In this document: one piece after another, positions 25,890 to 34,743 of the stretch | Layout of the letters: every line of letters starts with the position of its first letter | Numbering within the stretch: the stretch's first letter is position 1 | From: Maricaulis sp965242785 | GTDB taxonomy: Bacteria > Pseudomonadota > Alphaproteobacteria > Caulobacterales > Maricaulaceae | Direction: 5' to 3' | Length of the DNA stretch: 64,000 nt | Assembly: GCA_965242785.1 (NCBI GenBank) | Contig: CBDETA010000004.1 | Span: 744,001-808,000 of the forward strand | Program-made: the position numbers and the translations under genes | The notes under the pieces: generated by a model | Database searches by the model: none | The model's input: only the letters and a program-made list of their open reading frames with translations | Told to the model about the DNA's origin: nothing

Positions 25890-26645
25890 CTAGGCCGGAA
25901 CCGCCTCGGTCTGGTCGGCATCCACCTCCTCGAAGGCATCGACCAGCGCGACCAGTCCGCCCGCCGTGGCATCGACCAGAACATGGACCAGGATGGCCGG
26001 CCACAGCAGGCCGGAGCCGACATAGATCAGCGTCATGATCACCGTGATCGGCAGGATGCGCAGCATCCCCCGCGGCCCCTGGTAGAGATGTGCGATCACG
26101 AACACCGCGATCGACACCAGACAGGACAGCCACAAGGGCAGGGCCAGGGCGAGCACGCTGATCAGGAAGCCGCGGAAGACAATCTCCTCGGCAATCCCGG
26201 CCGTGACGGAAAGTAGCTGGAAGTCGCGATGTTCCATTGGCGAGGCCGGCCGCACCAGATCCAGACCCTCCGCATCGGCAAATTGCTGCCGCAGGCTGGT
26301 TCGCGCGCGGCGCGACAGGGCTGTGCTCAACAGGCTGTAGATCAGGTAGAGCGCCACCGCCGCCGCAGCGCCCCAGCCCGCCAGCGCCCGCCAGCCTTCG
26401 CCCAGGCCCAAGCCCAGCTCGGCGGCATCCCGGCCCGAACCGAACCAGGCGACAAGGCAGGCCAGGGCCGCAAGCCACAGCACGGCCATGGTGCGGGCAT
26501 AGCTCACCCGCTTGGGCAGGCGCGGCTTGCCGGCTCGTCGCTGCTCCCGGTCGCGCAGATCCAGGATGATCATCAGGCCGACCATTGCGGCGATGACGAC
26601 CAGTCCGGCCAGCAGGGCGGGCTCGTAGAGGATTGGGTCCAACAT
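25890..26645 (-). CDS. CPBP family intramembrane glutamic protease
   Basis: A 251-residue membrane protein with about seven hydrophobic segments. The CAAX-protease/bacteriocin-processing (CPBP, ABI) motifs are in order: EEIVFRGF (motif 1), AHLYQG (motif 2) and HVLVDAT (motif 3). The family includes prenyl-protein proteases and bacteriocin immunity proteins; the substrate here is unknown. It is transcribed away from a TetR gene across a perfect palindrome, so it is probably the regulated target. Confidence 0.88.
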   Translation of the reverse strand: MLDPILYEPALLAGLVVIAAMVGLMIILDLRDREQRRAGKPRLPKRVSYARTMAVLWLAALACLVAWFGSGRDAAELGLGLGEGWRALAGWGAAAAVALYLIYSLLSTALSRRARTSLRQQFADAEGLDLVRPASPMEHRDFQLLSVTAGIAEEIVFRGFLISVLALALPLWLSCLVSIAVFVIAHLYQGPRGMLRILPITVIMTLIYVGSGLLWPAILVHVLVDATAGGLVALVDAFEEVDADQTEAVPA

Positions 26646-26709
26646 GGGTTTTCCCTCCTTGCGGGATTGACCCGTCTTCCGGCCCCGTGCGAGCTAGAAG
26701 CCGACTGTC

Positions 26710-26735
26710 ATGTGAATGCGAATTCGCATTCACAT
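26710..26735. promoter_or_regulatory. perfect 26-bp palindromic operator between CPBP protease and tetR-family genes
   Basis: The half-site ATGTGAATGCGAA (26710-26722) is repeated as an exact reverse complement at 26723-26735. It lies 17 bp before the TetR start and 64 bp from the divergent protease start. Size and symmetry fit a TetR-family operator controlling both genes. Confidence 0.8.
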
Positions 26736-26752
26736 CTATGATCGGAGTGGAG

Positions 26753-27391
26753 ATGAGTCAAGGCATCAAGCCGGCGCAGCAGGCGCGTTCGCGCGCAACC
26801 CGGGACAAGCTGGTCGCCGCGTTCGACCGGCTGCTGCGCTCGCGCAGCTTCGAAAGCCTGACCATCGCCGACCTCGCCGCCGAGGCAGGACTGGCCGTGG
26901 GAACTGTCTACCGGCGCTTTGAAAACAAGGACGCCTTCATCCCGGTTATCTTCGAGCTCTACATGGCCCGGCTGGATGAGTTCATGGCCGGCGAAGGCCG
27001 GGTCGAGATCGAGCCTGAAGCAGGCTTGCGCAAGGCCCTCCACCGCATCGTCCGCTCCGCCTGGGGCCTGATCGAACGCGAGGGCCATCTCGTCCGTGCC
27101 GCGCATCTATATGCCCGCCTGCGTCCGGACCTGGTCGGCGATGACTGGCGCGACTATCTCGACGCCGCGCTGACCTCGACGCGCCAGATCATCGCGTTGT
27201 TCGATTCCGAGGTCCGGGTCCAGGACCGCGAGGCAGCCGCCCAGATGCTGGCCTATCAGCTCAATACCCTGCCGCTGGAGCGGGGTCTCTACCCGGAAGA
27301 AGGCGTGTCCGCGCTGTTGACGCTTGAGGATGAGCCCTTTCTCGAGGCGCTGGCCGACACGATGTATGGCTATCTGACCACGGGGCCGTAA
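26753..27391 (+). CDS. TetR/AcrR family transcriptional regulator
   Basis: A 212-residue repressor with an N-terminal HTH (RSFESLTIADLAAEAGLAVGTVYRRFENKDAF) and a variable ligand-binding helical domain. The start MSQGIK follows a GGAG site. Gene order and the adjacent palindrome imply autoregulation and control of the divergent CPBP protease. The ligand is unknown. It ends about 240 bp before the Anbu cluster. Confidence 0.9.
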   Translation: MSQGIKPAQQARSRATRDKLVAAFDRLLRSRSFESLTIADLAAEAGLAVGTVYRRFENKDAFIPVIFELYMARLDEFMAGEGRVEIEPEAGLRKALHRIVRSAWGLIEREGHLVRAAHLYARLRPDLVGDDWRDYLDAALTSTRQIIALFDSEVRVQDREAAAQMLAYQLNTLPLERGLYPEEGVSALLTLEDEPFLEALADTMYGYLTTGP

Positions 27392-27634
27392 CAGCGCCGG
27401 AACTGACCGGCGAACAGTTGCGAACCGGATCCGGAAGCGATAGCTTTTTGGGGTCTTAAGGGTCTTCAGACAGCGTCGGCAGCAGACCGGCGACAGGGCA
27501 TCCACAGGCCCGCCCGACCCCGCAAGGGGATCATCAGGACACTCAATCTGTCAGGCCGTGCCGGATCGGGGCACGGGTTTTCGTCTTGTCCCGCGCGTTC
27601 CCGGGGAAGATGCGTTCAGCTGCAGGGGTGATGC

Positions 27635-29050
27635 GTGGCGTTTAACGAGATGCATGATGAGGCCGGTGCCGCCCGCCAGCCCTACCAGGATTATTCTCAC
27701 TGGCTGTCCGACCATACGCCGGCCCAGCTGGCACGAAAGTCGCGCGAGGCCGAGATCTTCTTTCGCCGCACCGGCATCACCTTCAATGTCTATGGCGCAC
27801 GCGACGCAGATGAACGCCTGATCCCCTTCGACGTGATCCCGCGCATCATTTCCGGGCGCGAATGGGCCCGGCTTGAAAAGGGCATCGAACAGCGCGTGCG
27901 GGCCATCAACGCCTTCCTGCACGACATTTATCACAAGCAGGAAATCATCAAGGCTGGCCGCGTGCCGTTGTCGATGATTGCCAACAATGACGCCTTCCTG
28001 CCCAAGATGATCGGCGTCACCCCGCCCGGCGGGGTCTATACCCATATTGTCGGCACCGACCTGGTGCGCACGGCGGAGAACGAGTTCTTCGTCCTCGAAG
28101 ACAATGCCCGCACCCCGTCCGGTGTCTCCTACATGATCGAGAACCGGGAAACGATGCTGCGCATGTTTCCCGAACTGTTCTCGCGCATCGCGGTACAGCC
28201 GGTTGGTGATTATCCCGCCAATCTGCGCCGGGCGCTGGCCCGAAGTGCGCCGCCTGCGGCGCGGGGCGTCCGGCCCACGGTGGCCGTCCTGACCCCAGGC
28301 ATCCACAACTCGGCCTATTTCGAACATGCCTTCCTGGCCGACCAGATGGGTGCGGAACTGGTGGAAGGCCACGACCTGCGGGTCGTCGACGGTCGCATCG
28401 CCATGCGCACCACCCAGGGCTACACCCCGATCGATGTGCTCTATCGCCGCGTCGATGACGACTATCTCGATCCGCTGAACTTCCGGCCTGACAGCGTGCT
28501 GGGCGTGCCGGGCATCATGGACGTCTACCGGGCTGGCGGGATCACCATCGCCAACGCCCCGGGCACCGGGGTGGCCGATGACAAGGCGATCTATTCCTAC
28601 ATGCCCGAGATCGTCGAATTCTACACCGGCAAACCGCCCATCCTGCCCAATGTTCCGACCTGGCGCTGTTCCGAACCGGATGCGCTGAAATACGTCTTGG
28701 AACACCTCGCCGAGCTGGTGGTGAAGGAGGTGCACGGCTCCGGCGGCTACGGCATGCTGGTCGGCCCGGCCGCCAGCAAGACCGAGATCGCCACCTTCCG
28801 CAAGAAGCTCGAGGCGCGGCCCGACAACTATATCGCCCAGCCCACCCTGGCGCTGTCCACCGTACCGGTGCTGACCAAGGCCGGGCTGGCCCCGCGCCAT
28901 GTCGATCTGCGTCCCTTCGTCCTGGTCTCGCCCGACCGCATCGACATTACGCCGGGCGGGCTTACCCGCGTAGCGATGAAGAAGGGCTCCCTGGTGGTGA
29001 ATTCCTCCCAGGGCGGGGGCACCAAGGACACCTGGGTGCTGGAGGATTGA
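27635..29050 (+). CDS. circularly permuted ATP-grasp protein of the Anbu operon
   Basis: A 471-residue circularly permuted ATP-grasp type 2 enzyme. Visible features are the family N-terminal half (WARLEKGIEQRVRAINAFLHDIYH), the FFVLEDNARTPSGVSYMIENR stretch and the C-terminal FVLVSPDRIDITPGGLTRVA. Such proteins are predicted amide-bond ligases acting on peptides. It starts at GTG after AGGGG. The next gene overlaps its stop by one base (TGATG), and the four genes that follow form one tight unit. The substrate of this operon is not established. Confidence 0.88.
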   Translation: MAFNEMHDEAGAARQPYQDYSHWLSDHTPAQLARKSREAEIFFRRTGITFNVYGARDADERLIPFDVIPRIISGREWARLEKGIEQRVRAINAFLHDIYHKQEIIKAGRVPLSMIANNDAFLPKMIGVTPPGGVYTHIVGTDLVRTAENEFFVLEDNARTPSGVSYMIENRETMLRMFPELFSRIAVQPVGDYPANLRRALARSAPPAARGVRPTVAVLTPGIHNSAYFEHAFLADQMGAELVEGHDLRVVDGRIAMRTTQGYTPIDVLYRRVDDDYLDPLNFRPDSVLGVPGIMDVYRAGGITIANAPGTGVADDKAIYSYMPEIVEFYTGKPPILPNVPTWRCSEPDALKYVLEHLAELVVKEVHGSGGYGMLVGPAASKTEIATFRKKLEARPDNYIAQPTLALSTVPVLTKAGLAPRHVDLRPFVLVSPDRIDITPGGLTRVAMKKGSLVVNSSQGGGTKDTWVLED

Positions 29051-29994
29051 TGATGCTCGGACGCCATGCCAGCGGCCTCTACTGGATGTTCCGCCAACTG
29101 GAACGCGCGGAAAACACGTCCCGCCTCGTCGAGGCCGGATTTCGGATGGCCCTGACCCGGTCCGTCAGTGCCGAGAGCGAATGGGAGTCGGTGATCACCA
29201 CGGCGGGTTGCCGGGATGCCTTCCTGGAAAGCTACGACACGTTCGAGACCAGCGCCGTGATCGAATTCATGATGCGCAGCGCCGATAATCCGGCCAGCGT
29301 CCTGACCCTGTTCGACAGCGCCCGCCGCAATGCGCGCCAGGTCCGGACTTCGCTGACCCGCGACGTCTGGGAGGCCGTGAATGAAGGCTGGATGACCCTT
29401 CGTGACCTGCTCAAGCGGCCGGTGAAAATCCCTGAACTGCCCGCCCTCATGCGCGCCGTTCGCCAGCAGAGCGCCCTGGTGCGCGGTCAGCTCTACGGCA
29501 CGATGTTGCAGGACGACATCTTCGCCTATGCCCGGCTCGGCACCTTCGTCGAGCGCGCGGACAACACGGCGCGTCTGCTGGACGTAAAATACTATGTCCT
29601 CCTGCCGGCGACCTCCTATGTCGGCTCCTCGCTGGACAATGTGCAGTGGGAGACGGTGCTGCGCTCCGTCTCTGCCGACCGCTCCTATGCCTGGCTGCAT
29701 GGCGGCGAGAACAGCCCGTCGGAGATCGCGGACTTCCTCATTCTCGACGGCCACATGCCGCGCTCGCTCTATTATTGCTGCTGCGAGATCGTGGCCAATC
29801 TGGCTGCACTCGAGCGCGAATACGGCGTGCGCCAGCCCTCGCACGAACTGGCAACCGAACAGCAGGCCCGGCTCAACCGGATGACGATCGATGATGTCTT
29901 CGCCGCCGGCCTGCACGAATTCATCACCGACTTCCTGGCCCGCAACAATGCGCTCGGCCGGCAGATCGAAACCGACTACCGCTTCTACGAGTGA
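29050..29994 (+). CDS. alpha-E domain protein (DUF403)
   Basis: A 314-residue all-helical protein. Typical alpha-E motifs are GRHASGLYWMFRQLERAENTSRL at the N-terminus and FAYARLGTFVERADNTARLLDVKYY in the middle. The family occurs beside permuted ATP-grasp proteins and transglutaminases and may assist the ligase reaction, but no enzymatic activity is proven. It starts at ATG overlapping the previous stop, and is followed 3 bp later by the transglutaminase gene. Confidence 0.88.
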   Translation: MMLGRHASGLYWMFRQLERAENTSRLVEAGFRMALTRSVSAESEWESVITTAGCRDAFLESYDTFETSAVIEFMMRSADNPASVLTLFDSARRNARQVRTSLTRDVWEAVNEGWMTLRDLLKRPVKIPELPALMRAVRQQSALVRGQLYGTMLQDDIFAYARLGTFVERADNTARLLDVKYYVLLPATSYVGSSLDNVQWETVLRSVSADRSYAWLHGGENSPSEIADFLILDGHMPRSLYYCCCEIVANLAALEREYGVRQPSHELATEQQARLNRMTIDDVFAAGLHEFITDFLARNNALGRQIETDYRFYE

Positions 29995-29997
29995 CCC

Positions 29998-30798
29998 ATG
30001 CGTCTGACCATCATCCACCAGACCCGATATTCCTATGCCAGCCCGGTGCCCTACGGGCTGCAGCAGGTCCGCCTCAGGCCGACCGGCGGGGCCAGCCAGT
30101 CCGTGGTGGATTGGGCGCTGGAAATCGAGGGCGGCTCGATCCAGGCGCGCTTTCCTGACGAGCATGGCAATAGCGTTGATCTGGTCCGGCTCGACCCGGA
30201 CAGCTCCAGCCTCGTAGTGACCTGCCGCGGCGTGGTCGAGACCCGGGATACGAGTGGCGTGTCCGGGCCCCATTCCGGCCCGGCGCCGCTCTGGTATTTC
30301 ATGCGCCAGACCGAACGCACCCAGCCGGGACCGGTCATGCGCGGCATCGCAAAGGGGCTGGGCCTGGCCTCCGGTGACGCGCTGGACCGGCTGCACGCCC
30401 TGTCGGCCCGGATCGCGGCGGCGGTTAAATATGACACCGGCTCGACCCATGTCGCGACGTCGGGGGAAGAGGCCGCCGCGGCCGGTCACGGCGTGTGCCA
30501 GGACCATGCCCACATCTTCATCGGCCTGGCCCGACAGGCCGGCCTGCCGGCCCGCTATGTCTCGGGATATCTGTTGATTGACGGGCGGATAGATCAGGAA
30601 GCCAGTCACGCCTGGGCCGAGGTCCATGTCGACGGGCTGGGCTGGGTCGGTTTCGATGTCTCCAACGGCATCTGTCCCGACGAGCGCTATGCCCGCATCG
30701 CCGCGGGCTTGGACTATGCCGAAGCGGCCCCCATATCCGGCGTGACCTGGGGCGGCGGGGCGGAAACCCTGCTTGTATCCCTGCAGGTCCAGCAGTAA
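29998..30798 (+). CDS. transglutaminase-like cysteine protease/transferase
   Basis: A 266-residue protein with an N-terminal beta-rich domain (RLTIIHQTRYSYASPVPYGLQQVRLRP). The papain-like transglutaminase core follows: Cys in GHGVCQDHAHIFIGLAR, His in ASHAWAEVHV, and Asp in FDVSNG. The triad is intact. In the Anbu operons known from other bacteria this protein is a constant partner and may cleave or form the peptide link made by the ATP-grasp enzyme. It is coupled to neighbours on both sides. Confidence 0.88.
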   Translation: MRLTIIHQTRYSYASPVPYGLQQVRLRPTGGASQSVVDWALEIEGGSIQARFPDEHGNSVDLVRLDPDSSSLVVTCRGVVETRDTSGVSGPHSGPAPLWYFMRQTERTQPGPVMRGIAKGLGLASGDALDRLHALSARIAAAVKYDTGSTHVATSGEEAAAAGHGVCQDHAHIFIGLARQAGLPARYVSGYLLIDGRIDQEASHAWAEVHVDGLGWVGFDVSNGICPDERYARIAAGLDYAEAAPISGVTWGGGAETLLVSLQVQQ

Positions 30799-30831
30799 CG
30801 CTGGGACCCACAGCTTGGAGCACTGATTCCG

Positions 30832-31563
30832 GTGACCTATTGCGTCGGTTTGCGCCTCGACAAGGGCCTGATCTTCATGTCCGACACCCGCACCAATGCG
30901 GGCGTCGACAACATCTCCAAATTCCGCAAGCTGTTCACCTGGTCGATCCCCGGCGAGCGGGTGATCACCATCATGACCGCCGGCAATCTGGCGACCACCC
31001 AGGCCGTGATCAACCTCCTGGAAGAGCGCTCGAAGATTCCGGACGAACGCCGCCCGACCTTTCTGGAAGCCCCGACCATGTTCCAGGTCGCCAATATCGT
31101 CGGCGACACGCTGAAGGAATGCGTGCGCCATCAGACCGGTGACGGTCCGGCCTCGGAAAGCCCGTTCGGCGCCACGCTGATCGTCGGCGGCCAGATCCGG
31201 GGCATGGAGCCGCGCCTCTTCCTGGTCTACCCGGAAGGCAATTTCATCGAGGCCAGCGACGAGACCCCCTTCTTCCAGATCGGCGAGACCAAGTATGGCC
31301 GTCCGATCCTGATCCGCGCCTTCGATCCCGCGATGAGCATGGAAGCCGCGGTCAAGCTGCTTTACGTCTCCTTCGACTCCACCCTGAAGGCCAATCTCTC
31401 CGTCGGCATGCCGCTGGACATGCACGTCTACACAGCCGACAGCCTGCAGGCCGGTGTCCAGCGCCGCATCGAACCGGATGACGCCTATTTCAACCAGGTC
31501 TCCTCGGGCTGGGGCGATGCGCTGAAAGTGGCTTTTGACGCCCTGCCGGACTTCGAGTTCTGA
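30832..31563 (+). CDS. Anbu (ancestral proteasome beta-subunit homologue) peptidase
   Basis: A 243-residue Ntn-hydrolase of the proteasome/HslV superfamily. The sequence begins MTYCVGLRLDKG from a GTG start, so Thr2 would be the N-terminal nucleophile after Met removal. MSDTRTNAGVDN and the conserved Lys of FRKLF complete the expected active site. Anbu forms ring or open helical complexes. It closes the ATP-grasp/alpha-E/transglutaminase set, the standard Anbu operon. Only 6 bp separate it from a LysE exporter gene. Confidence 0.88.
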   Translation: MTYCVGLRLDKGLIFMSDTRTNAGVDNISKFRKLFTWSIPGERVITIMTAGNLATTQAVINLLEERSKIPDERRPTFLEAPTMFQVANIVGDTLKECVRHQTGDGPASESPFGATLIVGGQIRGMEPRLFLVYPEGNFIEASDETPFFQIGETKYGRPILIRAFDPAMSMEAAVKLLYVSFDSTLKANLSVGMPLDMHVYTADSLQAGVQRRIEPDDAYFNQVSSGWGDALKVAFDALPDFEF

Positions 31564-31569
31564 CCCGGC

Positions 31570-32196
31570 ATGAGCCCGGAAAACCTGCTTCTCTTCGCCG
31601 GCGCGCTGCTGGTGCTGTTCATCACCCCCGGGCCCGGCATTGCCGCGATGATCGCGCGCACGCTGGACACCGGGCCCTGGCACGCCGCGATGTACGGGGT
31701 GGGCATCCTCACCGGTGACATCTTCTGGTTCACCCTGGCGGTGACCGGCCTGGCAGCTGTGGCCGAGCAACTGGGGGCCTTCTGGCTGGCGGCCAAGCTG
31801 GTCGGCGTGGCCTATCTGTCCTGGATGGCCTTTCGCGCGTTCTGGAGTGCCTGGACCGGCGCGCGTCCCAAACCGGTTTTCAAGACTGGGTCAAAGACTT
31901 CCTGGGCGGCGACCTATGTCGCCGGGGTCGCCATGCCCCTGTCCAACCCGAAACCCATCGTCTTCTACCTCACCCTGGTACCGGCCTTCATCCCGCTGGA
32001 GGCGATCACGCCGGTTTCCTATGCGCTGATGCTGCTGATCATGGCGGCGATGAGCATCCCCACGGCCGGGGCCTACATCCTGGGTGCCCACAAGGCGCGC
32101 GACTGGCTGGTCACTCCCGCTGTCCGCCGCGGCGCCGACATCCTCACCGGCTGCGTCATGACCGGCATCGCCATCCTGCTTCTGGTTGCGCGCTGA
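31570..32196 (+). CDS. LysE/RhtB family amino acid exporter
   Basis: A 208-residue membrane protein with about six TM segments. It begins with the family pattern LLLFAGALLVLFITPGPGIAAMIARTL and has the LSNPKPIVFYLT motif in its middle. The family exports amino acids such as lysine, threonine or homoserine. Its start lies 6 bp after the Anbu stop, so it is probably in the same transcript and could export a product of that system. Substrate not predicted. Confidence 0.88.
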   Translation: MSPENLLLFAGALLVLFITPGPGIAAMIARTLDTGPWHAAMYGVGILTGDIFWFTLAVTGLAAVAEQLGAFWLAAKLVGVAYLSWMAFRAFWSAWTGARPKPVFKTGSKTSWAATYVAGVAMPLSNPKPIVFYLTLVPAFIPLEAITPVSYALMLLIMAAMSIPTAGAYILGAHKARDWLVTPAVRRGADILTGCVMTGIAILLLVAR

Positions 32197-32200
32197 CACT

Positions 32201-32232
32201 CACGCGTACGCGTACGCGCGCGTGTGCGCGCG
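32201..32232. promoter_or_regulatory. 32-bp strictly alternating pyrimidine-purine tract upstream of gyrB (Z-DNA-prone)
   Basis: From 32201 to 32232 pyrimidines and purines alternate without a break, mostly CG and CA/TG steps (begins CACGCGTACGCG). It sits in the 73-bp gap before gyrB, 37 bp from its start codon. Such tracts flip to Z-DNA under negative supercoiling. A role in supercoil sensing at the gyrB promoter is inference. Confidence 0.6.
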
Positions 32233-32269
32233 AGTGGTCACACACGGGCGAAACCTGTAGAACAGAGCC

Positions 32270-34666
32270 ATGACAGATAACGCGAATCAGGAATACGGCG
32301 CCGACTCGATCAAGGTCCTCAAGGGCCTCGATGCCGTGCGCAAGCGTCCGGGCATGTATATCGGTGACACCGATGACGGTTCCGGCCTCCATCACATGGT
32401 CTACGAAGTCGTCGACAATGCGATCGACGAGGCGCTGGCCGGGCATTGTTCCGAAGTCGTTGTGCGCCTGCACGCCGATGGCTCCGCCTCGGTGCGCGAT
32501 GACGGCCGCGGCATTCCCACCGACATCCACGCCGAAGAGGGTGTCTCTGCCGCCCAGGTGATCATGACCCAGCTGCACGCCGGCGGGAAGTTCGACCAGA
32601 ACTCCTACAAGGTGTCCGGCGGTCTGCATGGCGTCGGCGTCTCGGTGGTGAACGCGCTGTCCGACTGGATGGACCTGACCATCTGGCGCAATGGCAAGAA
32701 GCACCACATGCGCTTCCGCCGCGGCGAGGCCGAGGAAGACCTCAAGGTGATCGGCGATGCGGAGGGCCAGAAGGGCACCGAGGTGCGCTTCATGCCGTCC
32801 GACGAGACCTTCTCCATGATCGAGTTCGATCGCGACACGCTGCAGCACCGCCTGCGCGAGCTCGCCTTCCTGAATTCCGGCGTGAAGATCACCCTGCAGG
32901 ATGATCGCGGGTCGGAACCCTTCTCCGACACCATGATGTATGAGGGCGGTGTGGCGGCCTTCGTCTCCCACCTCGACCGCACCAAGACCCCGCTCTTCAC
33001 CCCGCCCGTCCTGATCCAGGGCGAGCGCGATGGCGTGTCGGTGGAAGCGGCGCTGGAGTGGAATGACAGCTATCACGAGAATGTCCTCTGCTTCACCAAC
33101 AACATCCCGCAGCGCGATGGCGGCACCCACCTGGCCGGCTTCCGCGGCGCGCTGACCCGCATCATCAACAATTACGCCGCCTCCTCGGGCCTGGCCGCCA
33201 AGGCCAAGGTCGCGATCTCCGGCGATGATGCCCGCGAAGGCCTCACCTGCGTTCTGTCGGTGAAGGTGCCGGACCCGAAATTCTCGTCCCAGACCAAGGA
33301 CAAGCTGGTCTCCTCCGAAGTCCGTCCCGCTGTTGAAGGCGCGGTCGGCGAGGCCCTGGCCGAATGGTTCGAGGAACATCCCAACGAAGCCAAGATGGTC
33401 GTCTCCAAGATCATCGAGGCCGCCGCGGCCCGCGAAGCCGCCCGCAAGGCGCGCGAGCTGACCCGGCGCAAGTCCGCCCTCGACATCACCTCCCTGCCCG
33501 GCAAGCTCGCCGACTGCCAGGAGAAGGACCCGGCCAAGTCCGAGCTCTTCATCGTCGAGGGTGACTCAGCCGGCGGCTCGGCCAAGCAGGGCCGTCACCG
33601 CGAAAACCAGGCCGTGCTGCCGCTGCGGGGCAAGATCCTCAATGTGGAGCGCGCCCGCTTCGACAAGATGCTGTCATCCGACCAGGTCGGCACGCTGATC
33701 ACGGCGCTGGGCACCGGTATCGGCCGCGACCAGATCAATTACGACAAGCTGCGCTATCACAAGGTCATCATCATGACCGATGCCGATGTCGACGGCGCCC
33801 ACATCCGCACGCTGCTCCTGACCTTCTTCTACCGGCAGATGCCGGAGCTGATCGAGCGCGGCCATCTCTATATCGCCCAGCCGCCGCTCTACAAGATCAT
33901 GAAGGGCCGCTCGGAACGCTATGTGAAGGACCAGGCCGAGATGGATGCCTACCTCATCGAGGAAGGCGTGTCCGACGCGACCCTGACCCTGCATGGCGGT
34001 GAAGTGACCTCGGGCCAGGACCTGACCGAACGCGTCGCCGCGGCCCGGGGCATCAAGCTCTCGGTCGAGCGCATGACCGCGCGCGCGCCCGGTTTCGCGC
34101 TGGAAGCCGCCGCGCTCGCCGGCGCCCTGGTACTGGAACCCGATGCCGCCGCGCTCCAGCGCGCCGCCGACCGCCTCAACGCCGTCTCCGACGAGGGCGA
34201 GGACAATTGGCAGGCCAAGCTGGGCGAGGACATGTCCCTGGTGCTGTTCCGCGAAGTGCGCGGTGTCACCGAGACCGTCGTGCTGGAAGCCAATCTGCGT
34301 GAAAGTCCGGACGCCAAGCGCCTGTCCGACCGCGCCGCCGCCGTCGCCGGTGACTATACCGGCCCGGCCGTCTTCGCGCCCAAGTCCGGCACCGTGGTGA
34401 TCAATTCGCCCAGCCAGCTGATCGACGCCGTCACCACGTCCGGCGCCAAGGGCATGAAGATCCAGCGTTATAAGGGTCTGGGCGAGATGAACCCCGGCCA
34501 GCTCTGGGAAACCACGCTGGACCCCAACGCCCGCTCCCTCCTCCAGGTCAACGTCACCCACGCCGACACCGCCGACGAGCTCTTCACCAAGCTCATGGGC
34601 GACGTCGTGGAACCGCGGAGAGACTTCATCCAGGAACACGCCCTGGAAGCGGAAGTGGACGCGTAA
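32270..34666 (+). CDS. gyrB: DNA gyrase subunit B
   Basis: A 798-residue ATPase subunit of gyrase. The GHKL ATPase domain shows RPGMYIGD, EVVDNAIDEA, DDGRGIPTDIH and the ATP-lid VSGGLHGVGVSVVN. The TOPRIM domain starts at EGDSAGGSAKQGR and carries the DADVDGAHIRTL acidic pair. The C-terminal region ends with KGLGEMNPGQLWETTL, as in gyrase rather than ParE. It has no recF beside it. A terminator follows. Confidence 0.97.
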   Translation: MTDNANQEYGADSIKVLKGLDAVRKRPGMYIGDTDDGSGLHHMVYEVVDNAIDEALAGHCSEVVVRLHADGSASVRDDGRGIPTDIHAEEGVSAAQVIMTQLHAGGKFDQNSYKVSGGLHGVGVSVVNALSDWMDLTIWRNGKKHHMRFRRGEAEEDLKVIGDAEGQKGTEVRFMPSDETFSMIEFDRDTLQHRLRELAFLNSGVKITLQDDRGSEPFSDTMMYEGGVAAFVSHLDRTKTPLFTPPVLIQGERDGVSVEAALEWNDSYHENVLCFTNNIPQRDGGTHLAGFRGALTRIINNYAASSGLAAKAKVAISGDDAREGLTCVLSVKVPDPKFSSQTKDKLVSSEVRPAVEGAVGEALAEWFEEHPNEAKMVVSKIIEAAAAREAARKARELTRRKSALDITSLPGKLADCQEKDPAKSELFIVEGDSAGGSAKQGRHRENQAVLPLRGKILNVERARFDKMLSSDQVGTLITALGTGIGRDQINYDKLRYHKVIIMTDADVDGAHIRTLLLTFFYRQMPELIERGHLYIAQPPLYKIMKGRSERYVKDQAEMDAYLIEEGVSDATLTLHGGEVTSGQDLTERVAAARGIKLSVERMTARAPGFALEAAALAGALVLEPDAAALQRAADRLNAVSDEGEDNWQAKLGEDMSLVLFREVRGVTETVVLEANLRESPDAKRLSDRAAAVAGDYTGPAVFAPKSGTVVINSPSQLIDAVTTSGAKGMKIQRYKGLGEMNPGQLWETTLDPNARSLLQVNVTHADTADELFTKLMGDVVEPRRDFIQEHALEAEVDA

Positions 34667-34703
34667 CTTTCCTCCCCATTGCATGGGGAAGAAAAAACAA
34701 AAG

Positions 34704-34731
34704 CGCCCGCTGGAAACAGCGGGCGTTTTTT
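34704..34731 (+). terminator. intrinsic terminator of gyrB
   Basis: A perfect 9-bp stem (CGCCCGCTG, 34704-34712, with 34717-34725) has a GAAA tetraloop and is followed by six T. An upstream A-rich run (AAAAAACAAAAG) could make it act in both directions, serving polA too. Confidence 0.92.
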
Positions 34732-34743
34732 GTGATGGAAACA

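Noticed and set aside
28828..31770. 980-codon minus-strand frame across the Anbu cluster
   Set aside because: Antisense shadow of four recognised genes; composition is biased and no motif is seen.
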